From positions 1 to 27,803 of the forward strand of contig JAGIAU010000002.1 in the NCBI GenBank assembly GCA_017744755.1: a stretch of DNA of 27,803 nucleotides, read 5' to 3'. The translations under genes and the position numbers were made by a program. Below, piece by piece: positions 7,895 through 16,791 of the stretch. The notes below the pieces were generated by a model, which was given only the letters and a program-made list of their open reading frames with translations, was not told the DNA's origin and searched no databases. How positions within the stretch are numbered: the stretch's first letter is position 1; each line of letters starts with the position of its first letter. Source of the stretch: Microbacteriaceae bacterium (GTDB lineage: Bacteria > Actinomycetota > Actinomycetes > Actinomycetales > Microbacteriaceae).

Positions 7895-8845
7895 GTGAAG
7901 GTCGAAACACTCGCAGGGGACGCGGCGTCGCCTCGCACCGAGCAGCGTCATCCCGCCGGGGAAGGCCTCGACGACCTCGCCCCGCTCGACATCCTCCGGA
8001 TGATGAACGACGAGGATCGCGTCGCCATCGATGCGGCGAGGGCCGCACTGCCCGAGCTCGCCGGGCTCGTCGAGCTCGCGGCCGAGCGCGTCCAGGCCGG
8101 CGGTCGGGTGCACTACTTCGGCGCCGGGACCTCCGGCCGGCTCGCCGTGCTCGACGCGGCGGAGCTGCGCCCGACGTTCAGCCTCCCCGCGGACGTCGTC
8201 GTCGCTCACATCGCAGGGGGCGCCCCGGCGCTGACCGAGGCCATCGAGGCCGCGGAGGACTCCTGGTCCGGCGGGGCCGAGGACGCGGCCGGGATCGGCC
8301 CGGGCGACGTGGTGATCGGTCTCGCCGCCTCGGGCGGCACGCCGTACGTCGGCGGGGCGCTGGAACAGGCTCGCCGGTCCGGCGCCACGACCGCGCTCAT
8401 CGCCTGCAACCCCTCCCCCAAGCTCGCGGGCCTCGCCGACTTCCTCATCATCGCCGACACCGGTCCCGAGGTCCTCGGCGGCTCGACCCGGCTCAAGGCG
8501 GGCACCGCCGAGAAGCTGCTGCTCAACGGCTTCTCGACCGCGCTTATGATCGCATGCGGCCGGACATGGCGCGGACTCATGGTCTCCGTCGTCGCGACGA
8601 ACGACAAGCTCCGGATCCGCACCGGTCGCATCCTCGCCGAGGCGCTCGGCGTCGACGTCGAGACGGCCACGCGGCTCCTCGCCGAGGCGGGAGGCGACCT
8701 CAAGGCCGCCATCGTCGTCGGCATCGCACACGTCGGGCTCGAGGCCGCGCGGACGGCGCTCGAGAACGCCGGCGGCTCCGTCGCACGCGCGCTGACCGCG
8801 CTCGCAGCGGCGCCGCAACCGCTTCACCACGCACCAACCGAATGA
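7895..8845 (+). CDS. murQ: N-acetylmuramic acid 6-phosphate etherase
   Basis: MurQ cleaves the D-lactyl ether of MurNAc-6P, giving GlcNAc-6P and D-lactate in the cytoplasm. Diagnostic motifs are TEQRHPAGEGLD (15-26), the SIS loop HYFGAGTSGRLAVLDAAE (73-90), AEDSW (120-124), GLAASGGTPYVGGAL and LGGSTRLKAGTAEKLLLN. The two acidic residues that act as acid and base in E. coli MurQ (Glu83, Glu114) correspond to E90 and E121, with the same spacing of 31. GTG at 7895 follows AGGGAG (7881-7886) at 8 bp. Length 316 aa fits the family. It leads an operon with an ABC importer, a D-lactate dehydrogenase and a sugar kinase, and is divergent from murR. This placement makes MurNAc catabolism the likely theme of the whole operon. 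Confidence 0.95.
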   Translation: MKVETLAGDAASPRTEQRHPAGEGLDDLAPLDILRMMNDEDRVAIDAARAALPELAGLVELAAERVQAGGRVHYFGAGTSGRLAVLDAAELRPTFSLPADVVVAHIAGGAPALTEAIEAAEDSWSGGAEDAAGIGPGDVVIGLAASGGTPYVGGALEQARRSGATTALIACNPSPKLAGLADFLIIADTGPEVLGGSTRLKAGTAEKLLLNGFSTALMIACGRTWRGLMVSVVATNDKLRIRTGRILAEALGVDVETATRLLAEAGGDLKAAIVVGIAHVGLEAARTALENAGGSVARALTALAAAPQPLHHAPTE

Positions 8846-8859
8846 ACCGAGAGGAAACC

Positions 8860-10167
8860 ATGAACCGCAAGAAGCTCACGGCTGCGGTCGGCGTGCTCGC
8901 GATGACGGCCGGAGTCGCCCTCGCCGGCTGCACCAGCGCGACGCCCGGCCCCGGAGCCACGGACGGCGCCACCGCCGCCCAGGTCGACCTGAAGATCTGG
9001 TCGTGGCGCACGCAGGACGTCGACATCTACAACAACACGATCTTCCCCGCCTTCGAGGCGGCGAACCCGGGGATCAACGTCGAGTTCGAGGCGCCCGTCG
9101 TCAACACCGAGTACAACCAGGCGCTCACGACGGCGCTCGTCGGCTCCGACGGCCCCGACCTCGCCATGGTCCGCGCCTACGGCGGCCTCCAGGGCTGGAC
9201 CAAGGACCTGCAGCCGCTCGACGACATCGTGCCCGGCCTCGACGAGATCGACCCCGCGGTCCTGCAGGGCTCGAAGGGCGTCGACGGCAAGATCTACTCG
9301 GTCCCGACGGTCGTGCAGACGATGCAGATGTTCTACAACAAGGACCTCTTCGACCAGTTCGGGCTGTCCGTCCCGAAGACCTGGGACGAGTTCATCGAGG
9401 TCAACGAGGCGCTCCTGGAGAACGGCGTCGCGCCGATGGCCGTCGGCGCCAAGGACAGCTGGGTCCTCCCGCTCGTCTCCGACGTCCTCGGCGCGGCCCG
9501 CTACGGCGCAACCGAGTTCGAAGCCAAGGTCACCAGCGGCGAGACGACCTTCGCCGACCCCGACTACGTCGCGGCGATCCAGCTGGTGAAGGACCTCCAG
9601 AAGTACTACGCGGAGGGCGACGGCGTCACCGGCGTCGGCGTCACCGACGCGGAGACGCTCTTCTCGGCGGGTCTCGCGGGCATGTACCCCGGCGGCACGT
9701 TCGAGCTGACGACCTTCCTGACGAACGACCCCGACATCAACGTCGGCACGTTCCCCGTCCCGACCCCGCCGGACTCGGTCTCCGCCGAGGCGGTCGTCCC
9801 GGCGTACGCCGACGGCGGCTGGGCCATCAACGCGGACATCGACCCGGCGAAGCAGGAGGCCGCCGAAAAGCTCATCAACTGGATGTACAGCACCGAGTTC
9901 GGCCAGCTCGTCGCGGACAACCTGCTCATGTTCTCGGCCGCGCCCGGCGTCACCTACAGCGACCCGGTCCTCCAGCAGATGTGGGCGGACTACGAGGCCT
10001 CGCCGGCCGCGTACCTGATGCTGGTCAACTACCGGTACTGCGACCCGACCGCCGACTCCCAGCTCGGCCCGGACCTGCAGAACATGTTCCTCGGCACGAT
10101 GACTGCGGAGCAGGCCGGTCAGCAGGTCGCCGACGCGGTCGCCGGCTGCGAGCTGCCGAAGTTCTGA
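8860..10167 (+). CDS. CUT1 sugar ABC transporter substrate-binding lipoprotein (candidate MurNAc/muropeptide receptor)
   Basis: This 435-aa family-1 extracellular binding protein carries a lipoprotein signal (MNRKKLTAAVGVLAMTAG, lipobox LAGC with Cys24) and a short Gly/Thr-rich linker. The mature domain begins VDLKIWSW, then has PAFEAANPGINVEFE and YNKDLFDQFGLSVPKTWDEF, typical of maltose-type receptors. ATG at 8860 follows GAGAGG (8849-8854) at 5 bp. It lies 14 bp after murQ and 41 bp before the first permease. No receptor motif reveals the ligand. The surrounding murQ, kinase and lactate dehydrogenase argue for MurNAc, a MurNAc-containing disaccharide or a small muropeptide, taking the place of the PTS transporter MurP used by E. 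coli and Bacillus. Confidence 0.88.
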   Translation: MNRKKLTAAVGVLAMTAGVALAGCTSATPGPGATDGATAAQVDLKIWSWRTQDVDIYNNTIFPAFEAANPGINVEFEAPVVNTEYNQALTTALVGSDGPDLAMVRAYGGLQGWTKDLQPLDDIVPGLDEIDPAVLQGSKGVDGKIYSVPTVVQTMQMFYNKDLFDQFGLSVPKTWDEFIEVNEALLENGVAPMAVGAKDSWVLPLVSDVLGAARYGATEFEAKVTSGETTFADPDYVAAIQLVKDLQKYYAEGDGVTGVGVTDAETLFSAGLAGMYPGGTFELTTFLTNDPDINVGTFPVPTPPDSVSAEAVVPAYADGGWAINADIDPAKQEAAEKLINWMYSTEFGQLVADNLLMFSAAPGVTYSDPVLQQMWADYEASPAAYLMLVNYRYCDPTADSQLGPDLQNMFLGTMTAEQAGQQVADAVAGCELPKF

Positions 10168-10208
10168 CCCGGTCGGAACGAACGCACTGATCGATGGAAG
10201 GGACGAGG

Positions 10209-11150
10209 ATGAACACGGCAAAGCGGAAGTCGTCGCGCTCCACGGGAGCCGGACTCGGCTTCGGCGCGGGAATGCTGTTCGTGCTCCCGGCGGCGGCGCT
10301 GTTCGCCGTGTTCATCCTCGTCCCCCTCGTCACGGCGGCCGGCTACTCCTTCTTCAACTGGGCGGGACTGCACAACGAGGGCTTCGCGGGCCTCGACAAC
10401 TACGTCACGCTCTTCACGAAGCCGCCGTACCGCGATCAGGTCTGGCCGGCGCTCGGCCACAACCTCCTGCTCTTCATCGGCGCGATGCTGTTCCAGAACA
10501 CGCTCGGCCTCGCGATCGCGACGTTCCTGCATCGCTTCGACCGGCTGCGCCGCTTCTTCCAGACGATCTACACGATGCCCTACCTGGTGAGCCCCCTCGT
10601 GATCGGCTACCTCTGGTCGCTCATGCTGTCGCCGCTCTTCGGTCCGGTGAACAACCTGCTGAAGCAGATCGGGCTCGGCGAGTTCGCCCATCCCTGGCTG
10701 GGCGATCCGAACACGGCGATCTGGATGGTCGCGCTCATCACCGCCTGGCAGTGGCTCGGCTTCCCGATCCTCCTGTACGGCGCGGCCATCGCCGGGATCC
10801 CTCAGGAGCTCGGCGAGGCGGCCAGCATCGACGGCGCCACCCCCGCGAAGCGCTTCTGGCACATCACCTTCCCGCTGCTCGCGCCCGCGATCGGCACGGT
10901 CTCGATCCTGACGTTCATCGGCGCGATGGAGTCCTTCCCGATCCCGTTCGCGATCGGCGGCTCCAAGGGCGACCCGGCGTACTCGACCGACGTCCTCTCA
11001 CTGCTCTTCTACCGCACCGGCTTCGCGGCGGACAACGGAGGGCACATCGGTGTCGCCTCCGCCATCGCGACGCTCCTGTTCCTGTTCATCTTCGGCGTGG
11101 CCGTCGTCGCCAGACGAATGCTCGACCGTGTCGAGCGGAGGCTCACCTGA
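10209..11150 (+). CDS. CUT1 sugar ABC transporter permease, MalF-like
   Basis: This inner-membrane subunit has about six hydrophobic helices, the first near residues 15-40 (GMLFVLPAAALFAVFILVP). The cytoplasmic EAA loop reads GEAASIDGATPAKRFWHITFPLL and docks the ATPase. ATG at 10209 is preferred because AAGGGA sits 5-8 bp upstream; an in-frame ATG at 10194 would add five residues but lacks a ribosome site. Length 313 aa is typical. The stop overlaps the next permease by one base (TGATG). It pairs with the receptor upstream and the second permease downstream. No ATPase follows, so the ATPase at 733-1746 or one elsewhere in the genome must serve it. Confidence 0.92.
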   Translation: MNTAKRKSSRSTGAGLGFGAGMLFVLPAAALFAVFILVPLVTAAGYSFFNWAGLHNEGFAGLDNYVTLFTKPPYRDQVWPALGHNLLLFIGAMLFQNTLGLAIATFLHRFDRLRRFFQTIYTMPYLVSPLVIGYLWSLMLSPLFGPVNNLLKQIGLGEFAHPWLGDPNTAIWMVALITAWQWLGFPILLYGAAIAGIPQELGEAASIDGATPAKRFWHITFPLLAPAIGTVSILTFIGAMESFPIPFAIGGSKGDPAYSTDVLSLLFYRTGFAADNGGHIGVASAIATLLFLFIFGVAVVARRMLDRVERRLT

Positions 11151-12067
11151 TGACTGCGACCGCGACCAGCCCCGCGACGACCACCGAGCAGGCGCCGGAG
11201 CAACCGCCGGCGCCGGTCGGCAAGCGGCGTCGTCACCGCCTCGGCCCCGGCGAGATCGCCAGTCGCGCCGGCATCCAGGTGCTGCTGTGGGTCTACGCCG
11301 CCTACACGCTGGCGCCCCTGCTGCTCATGGTCTCCGACTCGCTCCGGACGCAGCCGGACATGGTGAAGGACCCGCTCGGCCTCCCGCTCGAGCCGCGCTG
11401 GGAGAACTACGTCGAGGCGTGGGTGACCGGCTCGTTCGGCGTGTACATCTGGAACTCGATCTACATCACCGTCGCATCCGTGCTGCTCTCGACGGTCTGC
11501 TCGCTCCTCGCCGCCTACGCGTTCGCGCGGGCCCGTCACCCGTTCTTCAAGTGGCTCGAGGCGGTCTTCATGTCCGGCCTGATGATGCCGGTCTATCTCG
11601 CCATCCTGCCGATCTTCTTCATGTTCGACGCCTGGCGGCTCATCTCCAATCCGATCGGCCTGATCCTCGTCTACGCCGCGCTCGGGATCCCCTTCTCGAC
11701 GTTCGTGCTCGGCACCTTCTTCCGCCAGCTCCCCGAGGAGCTGGAGGAGGCGGCGCGGATCGACGGCGCGCGTCCCCTCCGGATGTTCTGGAGCGTCATG
11801 CTGCCGCTCGTCCGGCCGGCGATCGCCACCGTCGTCGTGTTCCGCTTCGTGCCCGTCTGGAACGACTTCTTCTTCCCCATGATCCTGATGCGGGACAAGG
11901 CGACCTACACGATCCCGCGCGGCGTCACGCAGTTCTTCGGCGAGTTCCAGTCGGACTTCCCGCTCATCTTCGCGGGCCTCACGATCGCGACGATCCCCCT
12001 CATCATCCTGTTCCTGGTCGCGACGAAGCAGATCGTCGCCGGCCTCACGGCAGGGATGGGCAAGTGA
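11150..12067 (+). CDS. CUT1 sugar ABC transporter permease, MalG-like
   Basis: This is the second membrane subunit of the importer. A 40-residue hydrophilic N-terminal tail rich in Thr, Ala, Pro and basic residues precedes the first helix (IQVLLWVYAAYTLAPLLLM). The EAA loop reads LEEAARIDGARPLRMFWSVMLPL, and a C-terminal helix (IATIPLIILFLVATKQIVAG) ends close to the stop, as in MalG homologues. ATG at 11150 overlaps the previous stop, with CGGAGG (11136-11141) 8 bp upstream. The stop overlaps the GTG of the next gene as GTGA. The 305-aa length is usual. It forms the translocation channel with the preceding permease. Confidence 0.92.
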   Translation: MTATATSPATTTEQAPEQPPAPVGKRRRHRLGPGEIASRAGIQVLLWVYAAYTLAPLLLMVSDSLRTQPDMVKDPLGLPLEPRWENYVEAWVTGSFGVYIWNSIYITVASVLLSTVCSLLAAYAFARARHPFFKWLEAVFMSGLMMPVYLAILPIFFMFDAWRLISNPIGLILVYAALGIPFSTFVLGTFFRQLPEELEEAARIDGARPLRMFWSVMLPLVRPAIATVVVFRFVPVWNDFFFPMILMRDKATYTIPRGVTQFFGEFQSDFPLIFAGLTIATIPLIILFLVATKQIVAGLTAGMGK

Positions 12068-14871
12068 CCGGGGAGGCGGCTGCCCTGCTCGACCCCGACC
12101 TTCTCGGCCCGGAGGTCCGCGTCTCGCGGCGCGCGCTCGACCGGCTCGCCATGGCCCACGATGCGTCGCACTACCTGCTCGTCCCGGGCGAGGTCGTGAC
12201 GCCGCGGGACGCGGCGGGCGTCGGCCGCGTGCTCGCCGCGGCGCGCGCCGCCGCGACGCCCGTGACGTTCCGCTCCGGCGGCACGAGCCTGTCCGGCCAG
12301 GCCTCGACGAGCGCCGTCATCGTCGACACCCGCCGCCACTTCCGCCGGGTCGTCGTCGGCGATCGAGGGGAGACCGTGACGGTCGAGCCCGGCGCGACCG
12401 TCCGATCGGTGAACGCGCGGCTCGCGCGACACGGCCGCAGGCTCGGCCCCGATCCGGCGAGCGAGATCGCCTGCACGATCGGGGGCGTCGTCGCGAACAA
12501 CTCCAGCGGCATGGCCGCCGGGATCGCGCAGAACGCCTACCGCACGCTCGAGTCGCTCACCCTCGTGCTGCCGAGCGGCACCGTGCTCGAGACGGGCGCC
12601 CCCGACGCCGACGAACGGCTCCGCATCGCCGAGCCCGAGCTGCACGCCGGACTGCTCCGGCTCCGGGAGCGGCTCCTCGCGCAGCCCGCCGAGGTCGCGA
12701 CCGTCCGCCGGCTCTTCGCGATGAAGAACACGATGGGCTACGGGGTGAACGCCCTCCTCGATTTCGACCGCGCCGTCGACATCCTCGCCCACCTCGTCGT
12801 GGGCAGCGAGGGCACTCTCGCCTTCGTCGCCGAGGCGCGGTTCGCGACGGTCGAGGTGCTGCCGGCCATCGCCACCGGGCTCCTCGTCTTCGCTTCGCTC
12901 CGCGAGGCGACGGCGGCGCTGCCGGCGCTCGTCGAGGCGGGGCTCGCGACGATCGAGCTCATGGACGCGCGGTCGCTCCGCGTCGCGCAGGCGGAGCCGG
13001 ACGTCCCCGCGGCGATCGCCGGCATCGAGGTCGACCGCCACGCCGCGTTCCTCATCGAGCTCCATGCCCGGGACGCCGCCGATCTCGCCGAGGCGCAGAC
13101 CGGACTCGACGCCCTGCTCGCCGGCCTCCCACTGGCGGCGCCCGTCCGGATGACGACCGACGCCGGGGAGAAGGCGGCGCTCTGGCATGTCCGCAAGGGC
13201 CTCTACGCCGCAGTGGCCGGGGCCCGACCCTCCGGCACGACCGCGCTCCTCGAGGACATCGCGGTCCCCGTCGATCGCCTCCTCACGACCTGCGAGCGCC
13301 TCCTCGGACTGTTCGACGCGCACGGCTACGAGGAGTCCGTCGTCTTCGGTCACGCGAAGGACGGCAACATCCACTTCATGCTGAACGAGCGCTTCGACGA
13401 GCCGGCGATGCTCGAGCGCTACCGCCGCTTCACGGAGGACCTCGTCGACCTCGTGCTTGAGGAGGGCGGCACGCTCAAGGCGGAGCACGGGACCGGCCGC
13501 ATCATGGCGCCGTTCGTCCGCCGCCAGTACGGCCCCGAGCTCACGGCGATCATGCACGAGATCAAGCGGCTCGTCGACCCGGCGGGGATCATGAATCCGG
13601 GCGTGCTCCTGAGCGACGACGCGGCGTCCTATCTCCGCGATCTCAAGCTCGCGCCGCCCGTCGAGTCCGAGGTGGACCGCTGCGTCGAATGCGGGTACTG
13701 CGAGCCCGCCTGCCCGAGCAAGGACCTCACGCTCACGCCGCGCCAGCGCATCGCGCTGCGGCGTGAGATGGCCCGCGCGGAGGCCGCCGGAGATGCGGCA
13801 CTGCTCGCCGAGCTCCAGGAGGCCTACGAGTACGACGGGGTGCAGACCTGCGCCGTCGACGGGATGTGCGGCACCGCCTGCCCCGTCGACATCAACACGG
13901 GCGACCTCGTCCGCCGGCTCCGCGCGGAGCATCCGCGACCCCTGCCGCGCGCCGCGTGGAACGCGACGGCGGGCGCATGGGCGCCGGTCACCCGAATGGG
14001 CGGCATCGCACTCGACGCGGCGAAGGCCATGCCCGCGGGCCTCGTGATCGGCGTCACGAAGGCGGCACGCGCTGTGGTCGGCGCCGACGTCGTCCCCCTC
14101 TACGATCGCGGCCTCCCCCGCGGGGGCCGCCCGCGGCCGGGACCGCGGGCACCGGCCGACGCCGACGCCGTGTTCTTCCCCGCTTGCATCGGCGCGATGT
14201 TCGGCGCGGAGGGCGACGGGATCGGCGCGACCGAGGCATTCCTCCGCCTCGCCGAGCGCGCCGGCCTCCGCCTCGTCATCCCCGAGGGCATCTCGGGAGC
14301 GTGCTGCGGCACGCCGTGGAAGTCGAAGGGCTACGCCTCCGGCTACCACCGGATGTCCGAGCGGGTGCTCGACGCGCTCTGGTCCGCGAGCGACGGCGGC
14401 CGGCTGCCGATCGTCTGCGATGCGGCCTCCTGCACCGAAGGTCTCGCGACGATGGGCGCCACCGCGGACGGGCCGTACGCGTCGCTCACATTCGTCGATT
14501 CGACCCGGTTCGCCCAGGAGCGCCTGCTCGACCTGCTCCCGGTCACCGGACCCGTCGCCTCCGTCATGGTGCACCACACCTGCTCCACGACCGCGCTCGG
14601 TGCGAACGCCGCCGTCACGGCGATCGCGCGTCATGTCGCCGCGGACGTCACGATCCCCGACGACTGGGGCTGCTGCGCCTTCGCCGGCGACCGCGGGCTC
14701 CTGCACCCCGAGCTCACCGCGTCGGCGACGGCGCGCGAGGCCGCCGAGGTGGCCGCGTCCGAGGCGGTCGAGCACGTCTCCGCGAATCGCACCTGCGAGA
14801 TCGGCATGACGCGCGCGACCGGGAAGCCGTACCGGCATGTGCTCGAATTGCTCGAGGAGGCGACGCGTTGA
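12064..14871 (+). CDS. Respiratory FAD/4Fe-4S D-lactate dehydrogenase, Dld-II type
   Basis: The 935-aa protein joins a VAO/PCMH-type FAD domain to a ferredoxin-like domain and two cysteine-rich CCG modules. The FAD-binding loop is TFRSGGTSLSGQA (about 75-87), followed by GGVVANNSSGM and GSEGTLAFVAEA. The FAD-oxidase C-terminal region includes the conserved GHAKDGNIHF and EHGTGR. Cluster ligands lie in CVECGYCEPACP (540-551) and CAVDGMCGTACP (596-607), and the CCG modules show ACCGTPWKSKG and WGCCAFAGDRG. Length, order and the CEPACPSKDLTLTPRQR signature fit the Shewanella Dld-II type of NAD-independent D-lactate dehydrogenase, which passes electrons to the respiratory chain. The GTG start overlaps the permease stop (GTGA). 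Because MurQ in this operon releases D-lactate, the enzyme very probably oxidises that product to pyruvate. A glycolate or other 2-hydroxyacid oxidase is the main alternative. Confidence 0.88.
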   Translation: MTGEAAALLDPDLLGPEVRVSRRALDRLAMAHDASHYLLVPGEVVTPRDAAGVGRVLAAARAAATPVTFRSGGTSLSGQASTSAVIVDTRRHFRRVVVGDRGETVTVEPGATVRSVNARLARHGRRLGPDPASEIACTIGGVVANNSSGMAAGIAQNAYRTLESLTLVLPSGTVLETGAPDADERLRIAEPELHAGLLRLRERLLAQPAEVATVRRLFAMKNTMGYGVNALLDFDRAVDILAHLVVGSEGTLAFVAEARFATVEVLPAIATGLLVFASLREATAALPALVEAGLATIELMDARSLRVAQAEPDVPAAIAGIEVDRHAAFLIELHARDAADLAEAQTGLDALLAGLPLAAPVRMTTDAGEKAALWHVRKGLYAAVAGARPSGTTALLEDIAVPVDRLLTTCERLLGLFDAHGYEESVVFGHAKDGNIHFMLNERFDEPAMLERYRRFTEDLVDLVLEEGGTLKAEHGTGRIMAPFVRRQYGPELTAIMHEIKRLVDPAGIMNPGVLLSDDAASYLRDLKLAPPVESEVDRCVECGYCEPACPSKDLTLTPRQRIALRREMARAEAAGDAALLAELQEAYEYDGVQTCAVDGMCGTACPVDINTGDLVRRLRAEHPRPLPRAAWNATAGAWAPVTRMGGIALDAAKAMPAGLVIGVTKAARAVVGADVVPLYDRGLPRGGRPRPGPRAPADADAVFFPACIGAMFGAEGDGIGATEAFLRLAERAGLRLVIPEGISGACCGTPWKSKGYASGYHRMSERVLDALWSASDGGRLPIVCDAASCTEGLATMGATADGPYASLTFVDSTRFAQERLLDLLPVTGPVASVMVHHTCSTTALGANAAVTAIARHVAADVTIPDDWGCCAFAGDRGLLHPELTASATAREAAEVAASEAVEHVSANRTCEIGMTRATGKPYRHVLELLEEATR

Positions 14872-15821
14872 GTCAGTGGGCCCTCGGGATCGATGTCGGC
14901 GCCAGCGGCAGCCGGCTCGCGCTCGCACCCATCGAGGACCGAGCCGGGTCCGCCGAGGTGCGCCAGCTGGCCGGCGAGCGCCTCGCGGTCGGCCCCGGCG
15001 GGAGCACGGCGGCGCAGGTCGCGCTCGACCTCGTCACCGCGGCGCTGGACGCCTGGCCCGACATCGACCCCGCATCGATCCGCGGCGCCGCCGCCGGGGT
15101 CGCGGGGCTGGAGACGGTCGTCACCGATCCGGCCTCCTATCCGGCTCGTCTCCGCGAGCTCCTCCCGACCGCGACGGTCGCGTTCGCCGGCGACATGGTC
15201 ACCGCGCATCTCGGCGCGCTCGGCGAGGGCGGCGCCGTCCTCGCCGCGGGCACCGGATCGATCGTCCTCGGCACCGACCTCGACACGGTCTGGCACCGCG
15301 TGGACGGCTGGGGTCACCTCATCGGCGACCTCGGCTCCGGCGCCTGGATCGGGACGCGCGCCCTGCAGCTCGCCGCCGCAGCCGGCGACGGCCGCGGCCT
15401 CGCCGGGGCCGCCCTGCACGCCGCCCTCGTGTCCCGGATCGGCCCGCTCCCCTCCTGGCCGGCGACGATCTACCACCGGGCCGACCGGGCGGGGGCCCTC
15501 GCCGAGCTGGCGCCGCTCGTCCAGGACTGCGCACGGTCGGGCGACGCCGGCGCCGCCCGGATCCTCGACGAGGCGGCGCGCCACCTCGCCGATTCCCTCC
15601 TCGCGGCGCTCGTGCACGGCGTCCCGCGGGTCGCGGCGCTCGTCGGCGGCCTGGTCACCGGGGAGAGCATGCTCGGCCCGCTCGTCCGCCGCGAGGTCGC
15701 ACGACGCCGTCCCGATGTGGAGCTGCGCGCGCCGCTCGGCACGCCGCTCGACGGCGCGGTGCGGCTCGCCGCGCTCGCCGCCGCCGGACGGCTGCCCACC
15801 GAGGGTCCGCTCGTGCGCTGA
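14868..15821 (+). CDS. BadF/BadG-type ATPase-family amino-sugar kinase, MurK/NagK-like
   Basis: The 317-aa protein has the actin-like kinase fold of the BcrAD/BadF family: phosphate-1 loop GIDVGASGSRLAL (7-19), AAAGVAG, FAGDMVTAHLGAL with the likely catalytic Asp, phosphate-2 loop AAGTGSIVLG, then GWGHLIGDLGSGAWIG, and an adenosine-loop-like VAALVGGLVTG near the C-terminus. Eukaryotic GlcNAc kinase and clostridial MurK, which phosphorylates MurNAc and GlcNAc at O6, are in this family. TTG at 14868 overlaps the dehydrogenase stop (TTGA) and is backed by a strong GAGGAGG (14854-14860) at 7 bp; no better start exists. As an ABC importer delivers unphosphorylated sugar, a kinase is needed before MurQ, and this operon-mate is the obvious candidate. 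Specificity for MurNAc versus GlcNAc cannot be read from sequence. Confidence 0.85.
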   Translation: MSQWALGIDVGASGSRLALAPIEDRAGSAEVRQLAGERLAVGPGGSTAAQVALDLVTAALDAWPDIDPASIRGAAAGVAGLETVVTDPASYPARLRELLPTATVAFAGDMVTAHLGALGEGGAVLAAGTGSIVLGTDLDTVWHRVDGWGHLIGDLGSGAWIGTRALQLAAAAGDGRGLAGAALHAALVSRIGPLPSWPATIYHRADRAGALAELAPLVQDCARSGDAGAARILDEAARHLADSLLAALVHGVPRVAALVGGLVTGESMLGPLVRREVARRRPDVELRAPLGTPLDGAVRLAALAAAGRLPTEGPLVR

Positions 15822-15856
15822 GGCTTCGGACCGGACCGATCGTTCCCGGGCCTCAG
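15818..15856. terminator. Candidate bidirectional terminator between convergent kinase genes
   Basis: A perfect 7-bp inverted repeat, CTGAGGC (15818-15824) and GCCTCAG (15850-15856), spans the stop codons of the two convergent kinase genes with a 25-nt loop. An inner CGG/CCG pairing is possible. There is no U-tract on either strand, which is common for actinobacterial terminators. Confidence 0.4.
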
Positions 15857-16791
15857 ACCGGCCGAGCGGCGAGCGCCGCGCCGATCGCCGCGAGCGGGCG
15901 GTCCGCCGGCGCCAGGACGACCCGATCCGCCGGAGCGACGGAGGCGAGGAACGGCGAAGCCGCCTCCCATTCGCGCAGCTGCGCGAGCACGGGCAGCCGG
16001 AGCCGCTCGCCGAGCGCTAGGGCGAGCCCCCCTCCGATCACGACGCGGCGCACATCCTGCGCGAGCACGATGAGCCGCACGGCTCCGGCGACGGCCCAGA
16101 CGAGCCGTTCGAGGACGGACGCGGCCCGCTCGTCGCCGGAGGCCGCGAGATCGGCGATCTCGGGCGCGCTCGGCACGTCCGCCCCCCACTGCCGGGCGAT
16201 GCCGGAGCCCGACGCCATCGCCTCGATGCAGCCGCGCTGGCCGCAGACGCAGAGCGGACCGTCGGGGTCGAGCGGGATGTGGCCGATCTCGCCGGCGGCG
16301 CCCGTGACGCCCCGCCACAGCCGTCCGTCGAGGACGGTGCCGACGGCGAGGCCGGTGCCGAGGTTGAGGTAGGCGAGAGAGGGCGGCTCTGCGCCGCGGC
16401 CCTCGGCCTCGCCCGGGGATCCGAGCGAGCCGAGCGCGGCGGCGTTCACGTCGTTCTCCACGTGGACGGGCACGCCCAGGCGCCGGGACACCTGCGCGCC
16501 GAGGGCGACGTGGTCGAGGCCGAGATTGAGCGCCTGCTGCACCTCGCCGGTCAGGTGGTCGACCGTGCCGGGGATGCCGATGCCGACCCGGGCGATCGCG
16601 CGCCCCGGGAGCTCGCCCGCGAGCGTCTCGACCGCTTGGACGGCGGCGAGGACGACGAGCTCCTCGCCGTGGCCGGATCGCCGCCGGACCTCGCCGAGGA
16701 CCTCGCCGCCGGCCCCGAGCGCGACCGCGTGCGTCTTCGTGCCCCCGATGTCGACGCCGATGGTGATCCCGTCGGAATCGAGTGCGTTCAC
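15853..16791 (-). CDS. ROK-family sugar kinase (candidate N-acetylglucosamine kinase)
   Basis: This 312-aa ROK protein without a DNA-binding domain has the phosphate loop IGVDIGGTKTHAVAL (11-25), catalytic Asp114 in ENDVNAAALG, LNLGTGLAVG (142-151), and the zinc site H171 with C181, C183 and C188 in GHIPLD and CVCGQRGC followed by Glu190. Such proteins phosphorylate glucose, GlcNAc, ManNAc or related sugars at O6. GTG at 16791 overlaps the upstream permease stop (GTGA), so it is the last gene of the SBP-permease-permease-kinase operon. With nagA/nagB nearby, GlcNAc is the most likely substrate, making GlcNAc-6P directly for NagA; a glucokinase activity is the alternative. Confidence 0.88.
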   Translation of the reverse strand: MNALDSDGITIGVDIGGTKTHAVALGAGGEVLGEVRRRSGHGEELVVLAAVQAVETLAGELPGRAIARVGIGIPGTVDHLTGEVQQALNLGLDHVALGAQVSRRLGVPVHVENDVNAAALGSLGSPGEAEGRGAEPPSLAYLNLGTGLAVGTVLDGRLWRGVTGAAGEIGHIPLDPDGPLCVCGQRGCIEAMASGSGIARQWGADVPSAPEIADLAASGDERAASVLERLVWAVAGAVRLIVLAQDVRRVVIGGGLALALGERLRLPVLAQLREWEAASPFLASVAPADRVVLAPADRPLAAIGAALAARPV

